From Acrocarpospora phusangensis (lineage in GTDB: Bacteria > Actinomycetota > Actinomycetes > Streptosporangiales > Streptosporangiaceae): a stretch of DNA of 64,000 nucleotides. Positions within the stretch are counted from its first letter, which is position 1, and each line of letters starts with the position of its first letter. The stretch lies in contig NZ_BOOA01000007.1 of assembly GCF_016862995.1 (NCBI RefSeq), forward strand, positions 118,298 to 182,297, read 5' to 3'. This document shows positions 38,462-46,521 of the stretch, piece by piece. The notes under the pieces were generated by a model. It was not told where the DNA came from. It made no database searches and saw only the letters and a list, made by a program, of their open reading frames with translations. The translations under genes and the position numbers were made by a program.

Positions 38462-38985
38462 TCACCTCCAGTCGGGGCCGCCGCCCGCCTCTTCGATCGC
38501 CAGCAGGGACATCAGCGTCTGCGCGTCCTCGGCCAGCACCTGGCTGGGGAGGACCTTGAACCGGTCGCACACCCGCAACACCCAGCGGGCGCGGTCGAGC
38601 TCGCGCGGGACCGCTACTCCATGGGGATGCTGGCCTCCACCTCCGGGTCCGGCCCGCCAGGCCGCGAGGATGCGGCCAAAGGGCGCGGCGCTCCGGTGAC
38701 GACCCGGGTGAAGCCGTTCATGAGCATGGTCGCGAACTGGAGGTCCATCGAACGCAGGCCCTCGGCGTTCGCGGGGATCGCGCTGCCGTCCGGCCGTTCG
38801 TTGTTCCAGCTGATGAGGAGCTGCGCGAACACGTCGATCTTGGGGAGGAGGCCGGGGCCGTCGAGAACCTTCTCGACCTCGACGAACTCCTCCACCGAAA
38901 GCCGCCGGATCTTGACCTCCAGGCCGTGCAGCTCGTGGTCCTCATCGAAGTCGATGGTGAGTTCGTTGGCGCGTACGAAACCCAT
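38462..38985 (-). CDS. Tail assembly chaperone G-T fusion by predicted -1 frameshift
   Basis: The chaperone frame stops at 38614, but the -1 frame is open from well upstream to a TGA at 38464-38462. It encodes a plausible T segment (RARWVLRVCDRFKVLPSQVL, then AEDAQTLMSLLAIEEAGG). The slippery heptamer C-CCT-TTG (38683-38677) is in the correct phase: CCT is codon 102. The fusion is about 174 residues. It ends 3 bp before the tape-measure ATG, exactly where a T segment is expected. Confidence 0.7.
38614..38985 (-). CDS. Tail assembly chaperone, short (G) form
   Basis: 123 residues, acidic, with EVKIRRLSVEEFVEVEKVL near the start, which fits the G-type tail chaperone that coats the tape measure during tail assembly. 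It lies between the tail-tube genes and the tape measure, the conserved siphovirus position. The shorter unshifted product ends at TAG 38616-38614. Confidence 0.75.
   Translation of the reverse strand: MGFVRANELTIDFDEDHELHGLEVKIRRLSVEEFVEVEKVLDGPGLLPKIDVFAQLLISWNNERPDGSAIPANAEGLRSMDLQFATMLMNGFTRVVTGAPRPLAASSRPGGPDPEVEASIPME
38677..38683 (-). other. Predicted -1 ribosomal slippery site
   Basis: On the coding strand this is CCCTTTG, read as C-CCT-TTG in the zero frame. It matches the X-XXY-YYZ pattern, so Pro and Leu tRNAs can re-pair on CCC and TTT. No stop intervenes in the new frame for the next 72 codons. Confidence 0.6.
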
Positions 38986-38987
38986 CG

Positions 38988-39404
38988 TCAGACCGCCGCC
39001 CATGTGGGGACAGCGCCGTCGGCGAGGACGCCGGGCGCGGTCCACGGCAGCTCACCGGACTGTGCCCGGTTGAAGCTGTAGTCCGTGATCAGGATGTTCA
39101 CCGACAGGGTGACCCCACCGTGGCCGAGAGCCATCGCCCGCGCCACGGAGGTGGACGGCACGGTCTTCAGCACGTCGTGGGACTTGTTGGCGTCCGGGTT
39201 GAACGCCCCGTTCATAGTGGTGCTGAAGTCGGCCAGCAGCAGGCGCCGCTCCATGCCGGACTTGTCGATGCCGGTCACGTCCCACACGCCGCGAGGCGTC
39301 CCGAACTGCAGGCCGGTCAGGTCGTTGCGGACATCACGCGGGGTGCCGCCGGAGTCGGCCAGGGTGAACGTCGTCCACCCGATGCCGCTGGTCTTTCCTG
39401 CCAT
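38988..39404 (-). CDS. Tail tube-like protein 2
   Basis: 138 residues; the ATG has an excellent AAGGAGGGATC. It shares VTGIDKxGxER and a following FNPD-x-H-x-V pattern with the 249-residue tail protein at 39857-40606. The two are therefore paralogous tail-tube-fold proteins, this one lacking the longer C-terminal extension. Confidence 0.65.
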   Translation of the reverse strand: MAGKTSGIGWTTFTLADSGGTPRDVRNDLTGLQFGTPRGVWDVTGIDKSGMERRLLLADFSTTMNGAFNPDANKSHDVLKTVPSTSVARAMALGHGGVTLSVNILITDYSFNRAQSGELPWTAPGVLADGAVPTWAAV

Positions 39405-39428
39405 GATCCCTCCTTAGATTCGTGCTGG

Positions 39429-39857
39429 TCAGCCGCGGTTGAACTCGGTGGCGAGCGCGTCCTGGTGGAGCGCGAAGTCCTCCACCCAGTCCGCGGCCCG
39501 GGTGTGGCGGCGGATGAGGCCGAGGTTGTCCCGCCAGTCGCCGACCCGGGTGAGGAAGGTCTGCGGCCGGGTCTCGTGCTCGCGGAAGCAGCGCTGTCCG
39601 CTGGCGAAGGTGAAGACGGTGATGCCGGCGCCGGTCTTCGACTCCTTGAAGGTCCGCCCGGCCCAGTGGCGGATGTAGGTGGCCTGCTCCCTGCCGAGCG
39701 GGGTGGACTCGTCCACGCGGGTGATCCAGCCGTTGCGCCACTGCTCGCAGCCGACCTGCGAGCAGGCGTAGCGGATCATGCGGTCGGACGGGGACAGGAT
39801 GCTGAACGTCTGGTAGGCCTCTACGGGCATGAGCGGGGGGCGTCGATGCGGCTGCAT
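39429..39857 (-). CDS. Structural protein between the tail tube paralogues
   Basis: 142 residues; ATG overlaps the upstream stop (TAATG). Contains two Cys early (YACSQVGCEQW) and two Trp-rich segments. No fold recognised. Its position between two tail-tube-like genes suggests a virion or tail-assembly role. Confidence 0.5.
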   Translation of the reverse strand: MQPHRRPPLMPVEAYQTFSILSPSDRMIRYACSQVGCEQWRNGWITRVDESTPLGREQATYIRHWAGRTFKESKTGAGITVFTFASGQRCFREHETRPQTFLTRVGDWRDNLGLIRRHTRAADWVEDFALHQDALATEFNRG

Positions 39858-40606
39858 TAGAACTCCGGCGCGGTGAGGTGGCGGACGATGAGCACGGCGA
39901 AGCTCACGCTGGTGAACGTGCCGGAGCTGACGACCCGCAGGTAGCGCTCCACCGTCAAATCAGCAGCGGTCGAGATGCGCTCGTAGGAGTGACTCGCGGT
40001 GACCTCGGCGAACTCGCCGCCCACCACGGCCGCCCACGAATCGGCGCCGCCGTCGTCGGATGACTCCTCGATGCCGATCGTCACGTCGTCGCCGTCGAGG
40101 TCGAACACGTGCAGGTAGGCCGACAGGCCGAACTCGGTGGCCGCGCCGTCGTCGATCGAGTCGCCGTCGGTCGCCTCGGTGTCCGTCCGCGCCCCGGGCG
40201 TGCCCTGACGCCCCCACTCCACGCCGAACCCTGCGGCTGCCAGCGAGCTCACGTCGAAGGTGAACATCCCATCGGCGGCGCGGTTGCCCGGGTAGTCGAT
40301 CTGCTTGGCCACCAGGCCGGCGCCCGGGTTGCCCAGCGTGGTGCCGCGGCAGTAGGAGAGGACCTGGTCTCCGGTCGGCAGCGCCGAGAACACCGGGTGC
40401 GCCCGGCCTTCATCGGGGTTGAAGAACGCCTGGAGCGCGATCTCCCCGTCGATCTTCCCGCCGATCCGCTCCTGGCCCTCCTTGTCGATGCCCGTGACGA
40501 TCAGCGGGGCGGGGCCGCCGCCGATGCGGGAGATGCTCCCGATGTCGTTGGCGAAGTCGTAGCCGGAGACGAACAGCCTGTCCCCGAACCCTGGACCCTT
40601 CGGCAT
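39857..40606 (-). CDS. Major tail (tube) protein
   Basis: 249 residues; GGGAGG before ATG. The first 120 residues have the tail-tube-like segment PLIVTGIDKEGQERIGG and the following AFFNPDEGRAHPVFSALP. The C-terminal half adds an Asp/Gly-rich, Ig-like domain (FDLDGDDVTIGIEESSDDGG). It follows the head-tail connector genes, in the usual siphovirus order. Confidence 0.75.
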   Translation of the reverse strand: MPKGPGFGDRLFVSGYDFANDIGSISRIGGGPAPLIVTGIDKEGQERIGGKIDGEIALQAFFNPDEGRAHPVFSALPTGDQVLSYCRGTTLGNPGAGLVAKQIDYPGNRAADGMFTFDVSSLAAAGFGVEWGRQGTPGARTDTEATDGDSIDDGAATEFGLSAYLHVFDLDGDDVTIGIEESSDDGGADSWAAVVGGEFAEVTASHSYERISTAADLTVERYLRVVSSGTFTSVSFAVLIVRHLTAPEF

Positions 40607-40609
40607 GCC

Positions 40610-41068
40610 TCAGCCTCCCTGTTCCCATACGTCGGTGCAGATCAGCGGGATCACCATGTCCCCCACCCGGTAGAGCCGTTCGTCCTGCTCGAAGTAGTTG
40701 AGGTCGGCGGCCAGGCCGATGCCGTGCTCGCCCATGAGGTCGATGTAGGAGACGGCCCCGCCCAGCTCGAAGTCCGCCGTGTACAGGCCCATCAGGTGAG
40801 TGAGCGCGTTCATCAGCAGCAGATCGATGTCATCGCGCGGCTCAGCGTCGGCGCTGGTCTTGATGCGCAGAAAGAACAGGATCCGCACGCTCGTGGACGA
40901 CAGCCCCGACATCGCCTGCACTGGCTGGATGTGCTGGCCCCATAGGTCCGCGTGCAGGCCGGCGCCGACCGCGTTCACGGACTCGTGCTTGTTGACCGTC
41001 TCGAAGTGCCCGCACGCCATCGCATGCGACACCAGCGCGTCCCGCATCGGCTCCAGGTCCAGGCTCAT
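40610..41068 (-). CDS. Tail terminator-like protein
   Basis: 152 residues; ATG overlaps the upstream stop (ATGA). Mixed alpha/beta with SLDLEPMRDALVSH at the N-terminus. The position after the HK97 gp10-like gene and before the tail tube is that of the tail terminator. Sequence similarity is not evident to me, so position is the main evidence. Confidence 0.55.
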   Translation of the reverse strand: MSLDLEPMRDALVSHAMACGHFETVNKHESVNAVGAGLHADLWGQHIQPVQAMSGLSSTSVRILFFLRIKTSADAEPRDDIDLLLMNALTHLMGLYTADFELGGAVSYIDLMGEHGIGLAADLNYFEQDERLYRVGDMVIPLICTDVWEQGG

Positions 41069-41451
41069 CGCATCCGCTCCAAGTACCTCGGAAGGATGCG
41101 CTCCGCGAGCGGCCGAGCCTGGTGCTGGAGCATGCCGGTGGCGCGCTCGAAGGAGTGGTAGCCGCGGAAGCGGGTCTTCGGATAGTTCCGAGAGCCGATG
41201 CCCTCCAACCACCAGCCGTAGATCACCTGACGGTCGTGGACCACGACGTCGCCGCCCATGGCCTGCACGGTGATGGCCGACTCGTAGCGGCCCGTAGGGT
41301 TCCGAAGCGACCGGTCGAGGAGCAGGTGCACGTTGGCCAGGCCCTGCTGTCCCACGTCCTTCTTGGCGGCGTCGATATAGTCGGCGACGGCGCGGACCGC
41401 CCGCCCGTCGAACAGCGGCCCGGAGATGCTGACCTTGATCTGGACGTCCAT
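41065..41451 (-). CDS. HK97 gp10-like tail completion protein
   Basis: 128 residues from ATG 41451, which overlaps the preceding stop (TGATG). The helix-rich start (AVRAVADYIDAAKKDVGQQG) and the YGWWLEGIGSRNYP and FRGYHSFERA segments match the HK97-gp10/neck pattern. It would join the connector to the tail. Confidence 0.65.
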   Translation of the reverse strand: MDVQIKVSISGPLFDGRAVRAVADYIDAAKKDVGQQGLANVHLLLDRSLRNPTGRYESAITVQAMGGDVVVHDRQVIYGWWLEGIGSRNYPKTRFRGYHSFERATGMLQHQARPLAERILPRYLERMR

Positions 41452-42503
41452 CACACCGCCCCCACCCTGAGCCGCCGGTAGGCGCGCATCACGTCGGCGC
41501 GGAGTTCCTTCAGGCCGCGGCCGGTGAACTCCTTCTGGTGGTCACCCGACCCAGACACCCGCGCGTAGCCGGAGCGCTCCTGCAGCAGCTGGTTCAGCGC
41601 CAGCGCGAGAGAGAAGTCCCGGACCAGCTCGGGCGGCTCATGCACGGCGACCGCATCCGCCTGCGCGTGCGTGGCCGCCTCAGTGCCGAGGACGCCGCGG
41701 CGTACGGTCAGCGCCCGCCCGGCGTAGACATCCGCGCCGGAAGTGTGGGCCGCGAGAGTGGAGCCGTCCCAGCCTCGCCGGACGATCAGGTTGTTGCCCG
41801 CGACGTCCTCGACCAGCATTCGTTCGGCGTCGATCAGGATGACCTCGTCGGCCGAGAACGCGGCCCCGGAGCTGACCGCGACGAGCGTGCCGTTGTTGAG
41901 CGCGGTGAGGTTCCCGCCCAGGTTCTGCCCGGTGTCCGCCATGCTGCGGCCGGACACGATCATCCGCTCCGACCCGATCCGGATCAGCGAGCCCACGCCG
42001 ACGACGGTCGAGTCCGACACGGTGGCCGTGGCCGCCGTGGTGCTGGCCAGCGCGGCGGCGAGGGTGCCGGCCGGAGACTCGTCGGCGCTGTGCCCGTACA
42101 CGCCCATGACCTCGATGGCCCGCTGGTGGGTGGCGGCGGCTTGCAAGGACGCGGACCGGGCGAGGTTGATTTCGATCGAGGTGTACGGCGGCTCGTCCCG
42201 GCCGTCGCTGCGGCGGAGGATGTAGTCCTCGGGGTCGAGGGTGACGCCGCCGGACACGATGGAGTCGACGCTGATGACCTCGTTGGGGCCGAGCCACAAC
42301 CGCCAACTGCGGCTGTACTTCTGCGGCCAGTCGAAGTAGCGGGTGCCCGTCCACGGGTAGAAGCGCCGGCGCGTCGTCGACTCTACGGTCCGCTTCGCGG
42401 AGCCGATCGCCCGGTCGATCTGGGAGTTGCTACGCGCGGTCTCCGCGACGTCCAGGGCGCGCTTGACCTGCTCCCTGGTGCAGTAGACCGGCGTGACGAA
42501 CAT
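41451..42503 (-). CDS. Head-tail connector (gp6-like) with inserted beta domain
   Basis: 350 residues, longer than usual head-tail adaptors. The N-terminal 100 residues (CTREQVKRALDVAET, then IDRAIGSAKRTVE) and the C-terminal helices (VRDFSLALALNQLLQE) look like a connector. About 150 residues in between are repeats of SERMIVSGR- and AERMLVEDV-type beta elements. ATG overlaps the hidden small gene's stop (TGATG). Confidence 0.65.
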   Translation of the reverse strand: MFVTPVYCTREQVKRALDVAETARSNSQIDRAIGSAKRTVESTTRRRFYPWTGTRYFDWPQKYSRSWRLWLGPNEVISVDSIVSGGVTLDPEDYILRRSDGRDEPPYTSIEINLARSASLQAAATHQRAIEVMGVYGHSADESPAGTLAAALASTTAATATVSDSTVVGVGSLIRIGSERMIVSGRSMADTGQNLGGNLTALNNGTLVAVSSGAAFSADEVILIDAERMLVEDVAGNNLIVRRGWDGSTLAAHTSGADVYAGRALTVRRGVLGTEAATHAQADAVAVHEPPELVRDFSLALALNQLLQERSGYARVSGSGDHQKEFTGRGLKELRADVMRAYRRLRVGAV

Positions 42504-42676
42504 CAGGCACCGCCCTCGTAGCGGTACCCGCAGAAGGTGCAGCCGAGGACACCCGTCTCGCCGTTGAGCACCAGGAGGATGGCGTCGTTCGGGCAGCGCT
42601 CAGGCGCCCGGGACGCCTCCTCCTCCCGGAGGGCTTGCGCCTCGGCGGCGATGTCGGCCAGCTGCTCCCAGCTCAT
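42503..42676 (-). CDS. Small zinc-ribbon-like protein in the head operon
   Basis: 57 residues, fitted exactly between neighbours: ATGA overlap with the upstream stop and TGATG overlap with the downstream start. The C-terminal half carries a RCPND knuckle and CTFCGYRY, so three Cys are positioned for a zinc site; the N-terminus is an acidic helix. Codon use is strongly GC-biased. Function unknown, possibly a virion or assembly factor. Confidence 0.65.
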   Translation of the reverse strand: MSWEQLADIAAEAQALREEEASRAPERCPNDAILLVLNGETGVLGCTFCGYRYEGGA

Positions 42677-43083
42677 TTGCTCGCGTCGTCCTGTTCGAGT
42701 CGCTCGATGAGGTCGCGCTTGTTGCCGGCGGTGGGCAGCTGGCGGCGCGCGAGCTCGGCGCGGAGCTCCTCCACCTTGTGGTCGCCGTACGGCGGTCCCA
42801 GCGGCGCACTCGGCGGGATGACCGCCGGACCGGGGCCTGGAGCCGCGGTCATGTCATCGCCGAACGGAGCCCGCTCCGGCTCCCGGCCGGGCTCGGACAC
42901 CTCAGGCGGCACCCTCACGTCGCCGTCCGGCCCAGCCGGGATGTCCTGCGCGTACGTCGGACCGCGATCCTTGTGGACCTTCGGCACCTTGCCCTCCTCA
43001 TACCAGTCGGTAGAACCGCAGTGCGGGCATGCGCCGAGGCCGACCGCGTAGGCGGTCGTACAGTCGGCGCACACCCACAGCAC
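42673..43083 (-). CDS. Zinc-ribbon plus SAP-domain protein
   Basis: 136 residues from GTG 43083. The N-terminal zinc ribbon is WVCADCTTAYAVGLGACPHCG. A Pro/Gly/Glu-rich linker leads to a C-terminal helix-extended-helix (KVEELRAELARRQLPTAGNK, RDLIERL) that matches the SAP or Rho-N fold, a nucleic-acid binding module. It lies among head genes, between coupled neighbours. Confidence 0.65.
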   Translation of the reverse strand: MLWVCADCTTAYAVGLGACPHCGSTDWYEEGKVPKVHKDRGPTYAQDIPAGPDGDVRVPPEVSEPGREPERAPFGDDMTAAPGPGPAVIPPSAPLGPPYGDHKVEELRAELARRQLPTAGNKRDLIERLEQDDASK

Positions 43084-43085
43084 GG

Positions 43086-43580
43086 TCAGGCCGCCGCGAG
43101 CTTCGACGCGCCGTCGTACCCGAACCAGGTCGCCGTCCACTGCACCGCGCCCGCGCCCGGAGCATGGTCCGAGCACAGGACCCGCAGCACGCCGACAGGG
43201 AGGATGAGCGGCACGTGCAGCAGCGGCGCGAACGTCACCGTCGGCGCCTCCGACCCGGCCGGGGATTGCTCCGACAGCAGGTCTGCGGCGATGCCCGTGG
43301 TCAGCGAGTAGAAGGTGCCGACGGCGTCCGCCGTGATCACCGTCGCCGCCGACAGGTCCCCGGCCGAACCGCCGGAGGGTGTGTGCTGCAGCTTGATCGT
43401 GAGGCTCGCGGTGTTGGGGATCACCGTGGACACCTGGCCCACCAGGCTGGTGAGGATGACCCTGCCGCCCGTCACCGCGAACAGATCCGTGCCAGCGTTC
43501 TGGGTGAACCCCGCCGTCTTGGCTGCACGCCGCCCCAGCAGGACAGACCGCATCTCGTTGTTCTTGATCAGGGCGCTCAT
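43086..43580 (-). CDS. Head structural/decoration protein
   Basis: 164 residues, beta-rich, no membrane helix or Cys pair. ATG overlaps the preceding stop (TAATG). Two genes after the capsid gene, in the place of decoration or head-fibre proteins. No family recognised. Confidence 0.5.
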   Translation of the reverse strand: MSALIKNNEMRSVLLGRRAAKTAGFTQNAGTDLFAVTGGRVILTSLVGQVSTVIPNTASLTIKLQHTPSGGSAGDLSAATVITADAVGTFYSLTTGIAADLLSEQSPAGSEAPTVTFAPLLHVPLILPVGVLRVLCSDHAPGAGAVQWTATWFGYDGASKLAAA

Positions 43581-44008
43581 TAGACGACGCTCCGCGGGAG
43601 TCGCTCCGGGGCCCGCTGCGAGTGCAGGTCGTGGATGATCGCGATGACCGGGTTACCGCCATCGTTGGTCAGCTCGACGCAGTCGAAGCCGTCCGAGAGC
43701 TGGTCGGCGCCGACGTAGATGGCGATGGCGTCGTTGGTGGTGTCGTCGGCGAGGTCGAAGGTGGCCGCCGCGTTCTGCGTCACCTTCGTCCACGTGCCGC
43801 CCACACCCGGGGCCTTGTACACCTTGCTGATGACGGCCAGGTTCTGCTCGGACAGGCCGTTGACGCTCTCCTTGAGGGTGACTACCTGGGAGCCGTCGTC
43901 CTCGAAGCAGACGAACGTCACACCGGACGCGCCCCTCAGCGGGATGTGCACCCCGTTGGCCTGGGGGACGACGTTGAACAGCCGCCCCAGCCCTTCTGTG
44001 CTTGCCAT
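43580..44008 (-). CDS. Head structural/decoration protein
   Basis: 142 residues; AAGGAG precedes ATG. Directly follows the capsid gene. The sequence is beta-rich with VTFVCFEDDGSQVVTLKES and ends basic. It is probably a capsid decoration or stabilising protein, from position only. Confidence 0.5.
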   Translation of the reverse strand: MASTEGLGRLFNVVPQANGVHIPLRGASGVTFVCFEDDGSQVVTLKESVNGLSEQNLAVISKVYKAPGVGGTWTKVTQNAAATFDLADDTTNDAIAIYVGADQLSDGFDCVELTNDGGNPVIAIIHDLHSQRAPERLPRSVV

Positions 44009-44020
44009 GCCGGAATCTCC

Positions 44021-45499
44021 TTAACGGGCCGCGAGCTCGACGAACGGGGACAGGCTGTTGCCGCCGTTGCGCGGCGTGATCGCGTTCTGGATCCACGGGC
44101 GGCCGTCGACCCGCTGCACGATTCTGAACGTGGTCTGGTTGTGGCCGAACCGGTAGTCCGAGGAGCTGTCGGCGGTCATCGCCAACCGGTCGCCGATCAG
44201 GTAGTAGGACAGGTCGGCGAAGGCGATGTCGCCGCGCTCGCCGAGGCGGCCGGCCTTCTCGCTGACGATGATCGGACGGCCGAGCAGGGTGGCGGGGCCA
44301 GGCCCAGCCGCGTTCACCACGAGCACGGGAGCGCCGCCGGTGCCGACGGACAGGGCCATCGTGTACAGCTGCGGGATCGCGTCAGGCGAGACGACCCACA
44401 CCGCCGAGTTGAGCGAGGACGGGAGCATCCTCGCGTACATGTTGACGACGTTTTCGTAGACGATCGTGTCCGGGTCCTGCTCGGCGTCGGCCGCGACCGC
44501 GATGGCCGCCGGGTTGCCGGCGCCCATCCAGCCGAGGGGCTTGCCGACCCCGTTCGCGGTCATGAACGCCGCGTCCTCCTCGAAGGCGAGGACCTTCGGC
44601 CACAGCCGCTCCATCAGCGCCACGAAGCTCACGAAGGAGTCCTGGAGCAGCTGGTTCGGCACCACGCTCAGGCCGGTGAGGGTGTTGGCGTCCAGCATGA
44701 CCCGGCCGAACTCGGGCTCGGACTCGGTGAGCAGCGCCGACTCCTCCGCCCAGTAGGCGATCATGCCGCCGTACAGGCTGGACGCGTTGCTGGAGACGTC
44801 GATCGTCGGGAACGGCACCCGCGAGGAGTCCATCGGGACGACGGTGGCGCGGGAGCGGACGACCGCCATCTCCAGGGCGATCTCCATCAGCTGGGCGCGC
44901 ATCCGCTCCGGCACCAGGAAGCCGCCGTCGGCCGGGGAGACCGACGAGGCGGCGTTAAGGATCAGCTTCCGCTTGTCCTCGGCCTCAGGGCTGGTGTTGC
45001 GGTGCCAGATCGCCTTGATGAAGTCGAGCGCGTTGGCGAACTGGCCGTCGAGGGCCGCGCCGGGGGCAGTGGGGCTGGGCGTGGCGCCCTGCCCGTAGGA
45101 GGTGAGCATGCCGCCGCGGTTGCGGTTCTTGGTCTGCGGGTCCAGGTTGAGCCGCTTGATCCGGTCGACGTTGTCGCCGTCGAGTTCCTTGTCCTTGATG
45201 AGGTTGCGCAGCTCGCGCTGAAGCTCGGTCTGGACGATCTGACGCAGCTCGGTGCCCTCGCCCTGCTGCTTCTGCGCGTACGCCTCGACGAAGTCCTGGA
45301 ACGCCTTCGGGTTGGCGATGACCGGGGCCAGGCGGCCGGGGTCTCCGATCATCTCGGCGAGTTCCTCGGAGTTGGCCGGGATCGGCACGTCCTTGGGCGG
45401 GATCGCGGTCGCCCGGTTGAGCACGCGGCCGAACTTGGTGTGGGGGATGCCGAGGCTTTCCAGCCGGTGGCGCTGCCCCGGAGTCAGAACCTTGGTCAC
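44021..45499 (-). CDS. HK97-fold major capsid protein
   Basis: 492 residues from GTG 45499, with GGAGG and a GTGA overlap with the protease. An N-terminal 130-residue helical, charged region (LRQIVQTELQRELRNLIKDK) would be the scaffold delta-domain cleaved by the protease. The remainder contains capsid features such as NAASSVSPADGGFLVPE, then LTGLSVVPNQLLQDS, GVGKPLGWM and VWVVSPDAI. It forms the head shell. Confidence 0.85.
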   Translation of the reverse strand: MTKVLTPGQRHRLESLGIPHTKFGRVLNRATAIPPKDVPIPANSEELAEMIGDPGRLAPVIANPKAFQDFVEAYAQKQQGEGTELRQIVQTELQRELRNLIKDKELDGDNVDRIKRLNLDPQTKNRNRGGMLTSYGQGATPSPTAPGAALDGQFANALDFIKAIWHRNTSPEAEDKRKLILNAASSVSPADGGFLVPERMRAQLMEIALEMAVVRSRATVVPMDSSRVPFPTIDVSSNASSLYGGMIAYWAEESALLTESEPEFGRVMLDANTLTGLSVVPNQLLQDSFVSFVALMERLWPKVLAFEEDAAFMTANGVGKPLGWMGAGNPAAIAVAADAEQDPDTIVYENVVNMYARMLPSSLNSAVWVVSPDAIPQLYTMALSVGTGGAPVLVVNAAGPGPATLLGRPIIVSEKAGRLGERGDIAFADLSYYLIGDRLAMTADSSSDYRFGHNQTTFRIVQRVDGRPWIQNAITPRNGGNSLSPFVELAAR

Positions 45500-46521
45500 T
45501 GAAGTGCCTCCGTTGCGGGGGTGAGCAGGCCAGCCGTCCGGGCGGCCCAGTCGTCTTCTGGTGGGGTGAGGAGGTGGGCGACCTGATCGGCCCAGGAGTC
45601 CTCGGCGCGCTCGATGGGGCCGGACTTAGCCCGGCCGGAGGAGGACGTCAGGGCGGCGCGGATGGCCTCAGCGATGTCCGCTTCGCCCCGGATCGATCCC
45701 GCCACACGTATGTTCACGACGGTGCCGCCGCCGGCGGCCTGGCCGGAGGGAGACGGCGGCGGCACCTCCACAGCTCCAGCCGCCGGACCTGGGAGAACGG
45801 CGGCAGGGCGTGCGGGCGGGGGCAGCAGCGCGGGCACGTTTGCGCGTGCTGCCGGCCGAAGACGATCGAGCTGGGCCGCCAGAGCGTCGCCCGGCTCGGC
45901 CACGTCGTCTTCGACGTCCTGTTCCTCATCGACCTCGTCAGCGAGGCCGGCCGCGACCGCGTCGGCCCCGTTGTGGTACCAGGTCTCCGCGCGCATGAGG
46001 TTGCGCCACTCCTCGACCGGGCGGCCGGACCGCTGGGCGTAGACGTCGGCGATGTTCGCCGAGATGCCGTCCAGGACCTCCGCCATCTGCTGCATGTCCG
46101 CCGAGTTGCCGGCGCACAGCCCGGACGCCTCGTGGATCATCATGGTGGCGTTGCGGGCGATGACGACCCGGTCGCCAGCCTGGGCGATGAACGAGGCTGC
46201 CGAAGCGGCCAGCCCGTCGATCATCACCACGATGTTGGCGGGGTGCTGACGGAGCGCGTTGTAGATGGCGAGCGCCTCGAAGACGTCGCCGCCGGGGGAG
46301 TTGATGTGCAGCTCGACGTTCGGCGCGGACACGGTGGCCAGCTCACGAACGAAGTCGCTGGCCAGGACACCCCAATAGCCGATCTCGTCGAACAGGTAGA
46401 TGGCCGTGGTGTCCGGGCGGACGAAGTTCTCGAACCGGAACCATGTCCGGCCAGGCTCTGAAGTCGTCGGCGCCGGTCGAACGGCCGCGCGCGGTGCCCT
46501 ACGGGCCTTCCTGCGATCCAC
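45496..46521 (-). CDS. ClpP-like prohead protease
   Basis: 341 residues from GTG 46521, with GGGAGG upstream. The protease domain (about 40-190) has NSPGGDVFEALAIYNAL, the nucleophilic serine in GLAASAASFIAQAG and the histidine in MMIHEASG, the ClpP catalytic set. A long Ala/Pro linker leads to a C-terminal VNIRVAGSIRGEADI motif like that in the tape measure. It overlaps the portal by 23 bp and the capsid gene by 4 bp. Confidence 0.85.
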   Translation of the reverse strand: MDRRKARRAPRAAVRPAPTTSEPGRTWFRFENFVRPDTTAIYLFDEIGYWGVLASDFVRELATVSAPNVELHINSPGGDVFEALAIYNALRQHPANIVVMIDGLAASAASFIAQAGDRVVIARNATMMIHEASGLCAGNSADMQQMAEVLDGISANIADVYAQRSGRPVEEWRNLMRAETWYHNGADAVAAGLADEVDEEQDVEDDVAEPGDALAAQLDRLRPAARANVPALLPPPARPAAVLPGPAAGAVEVPPPSPSGQAAGGGTVVNIRVAGSIRGEADIAEAIRAALTSSSGRAKSGPIERAEDSWADQVAHLLTPPEDDWAARTAGLLTPATEALQ

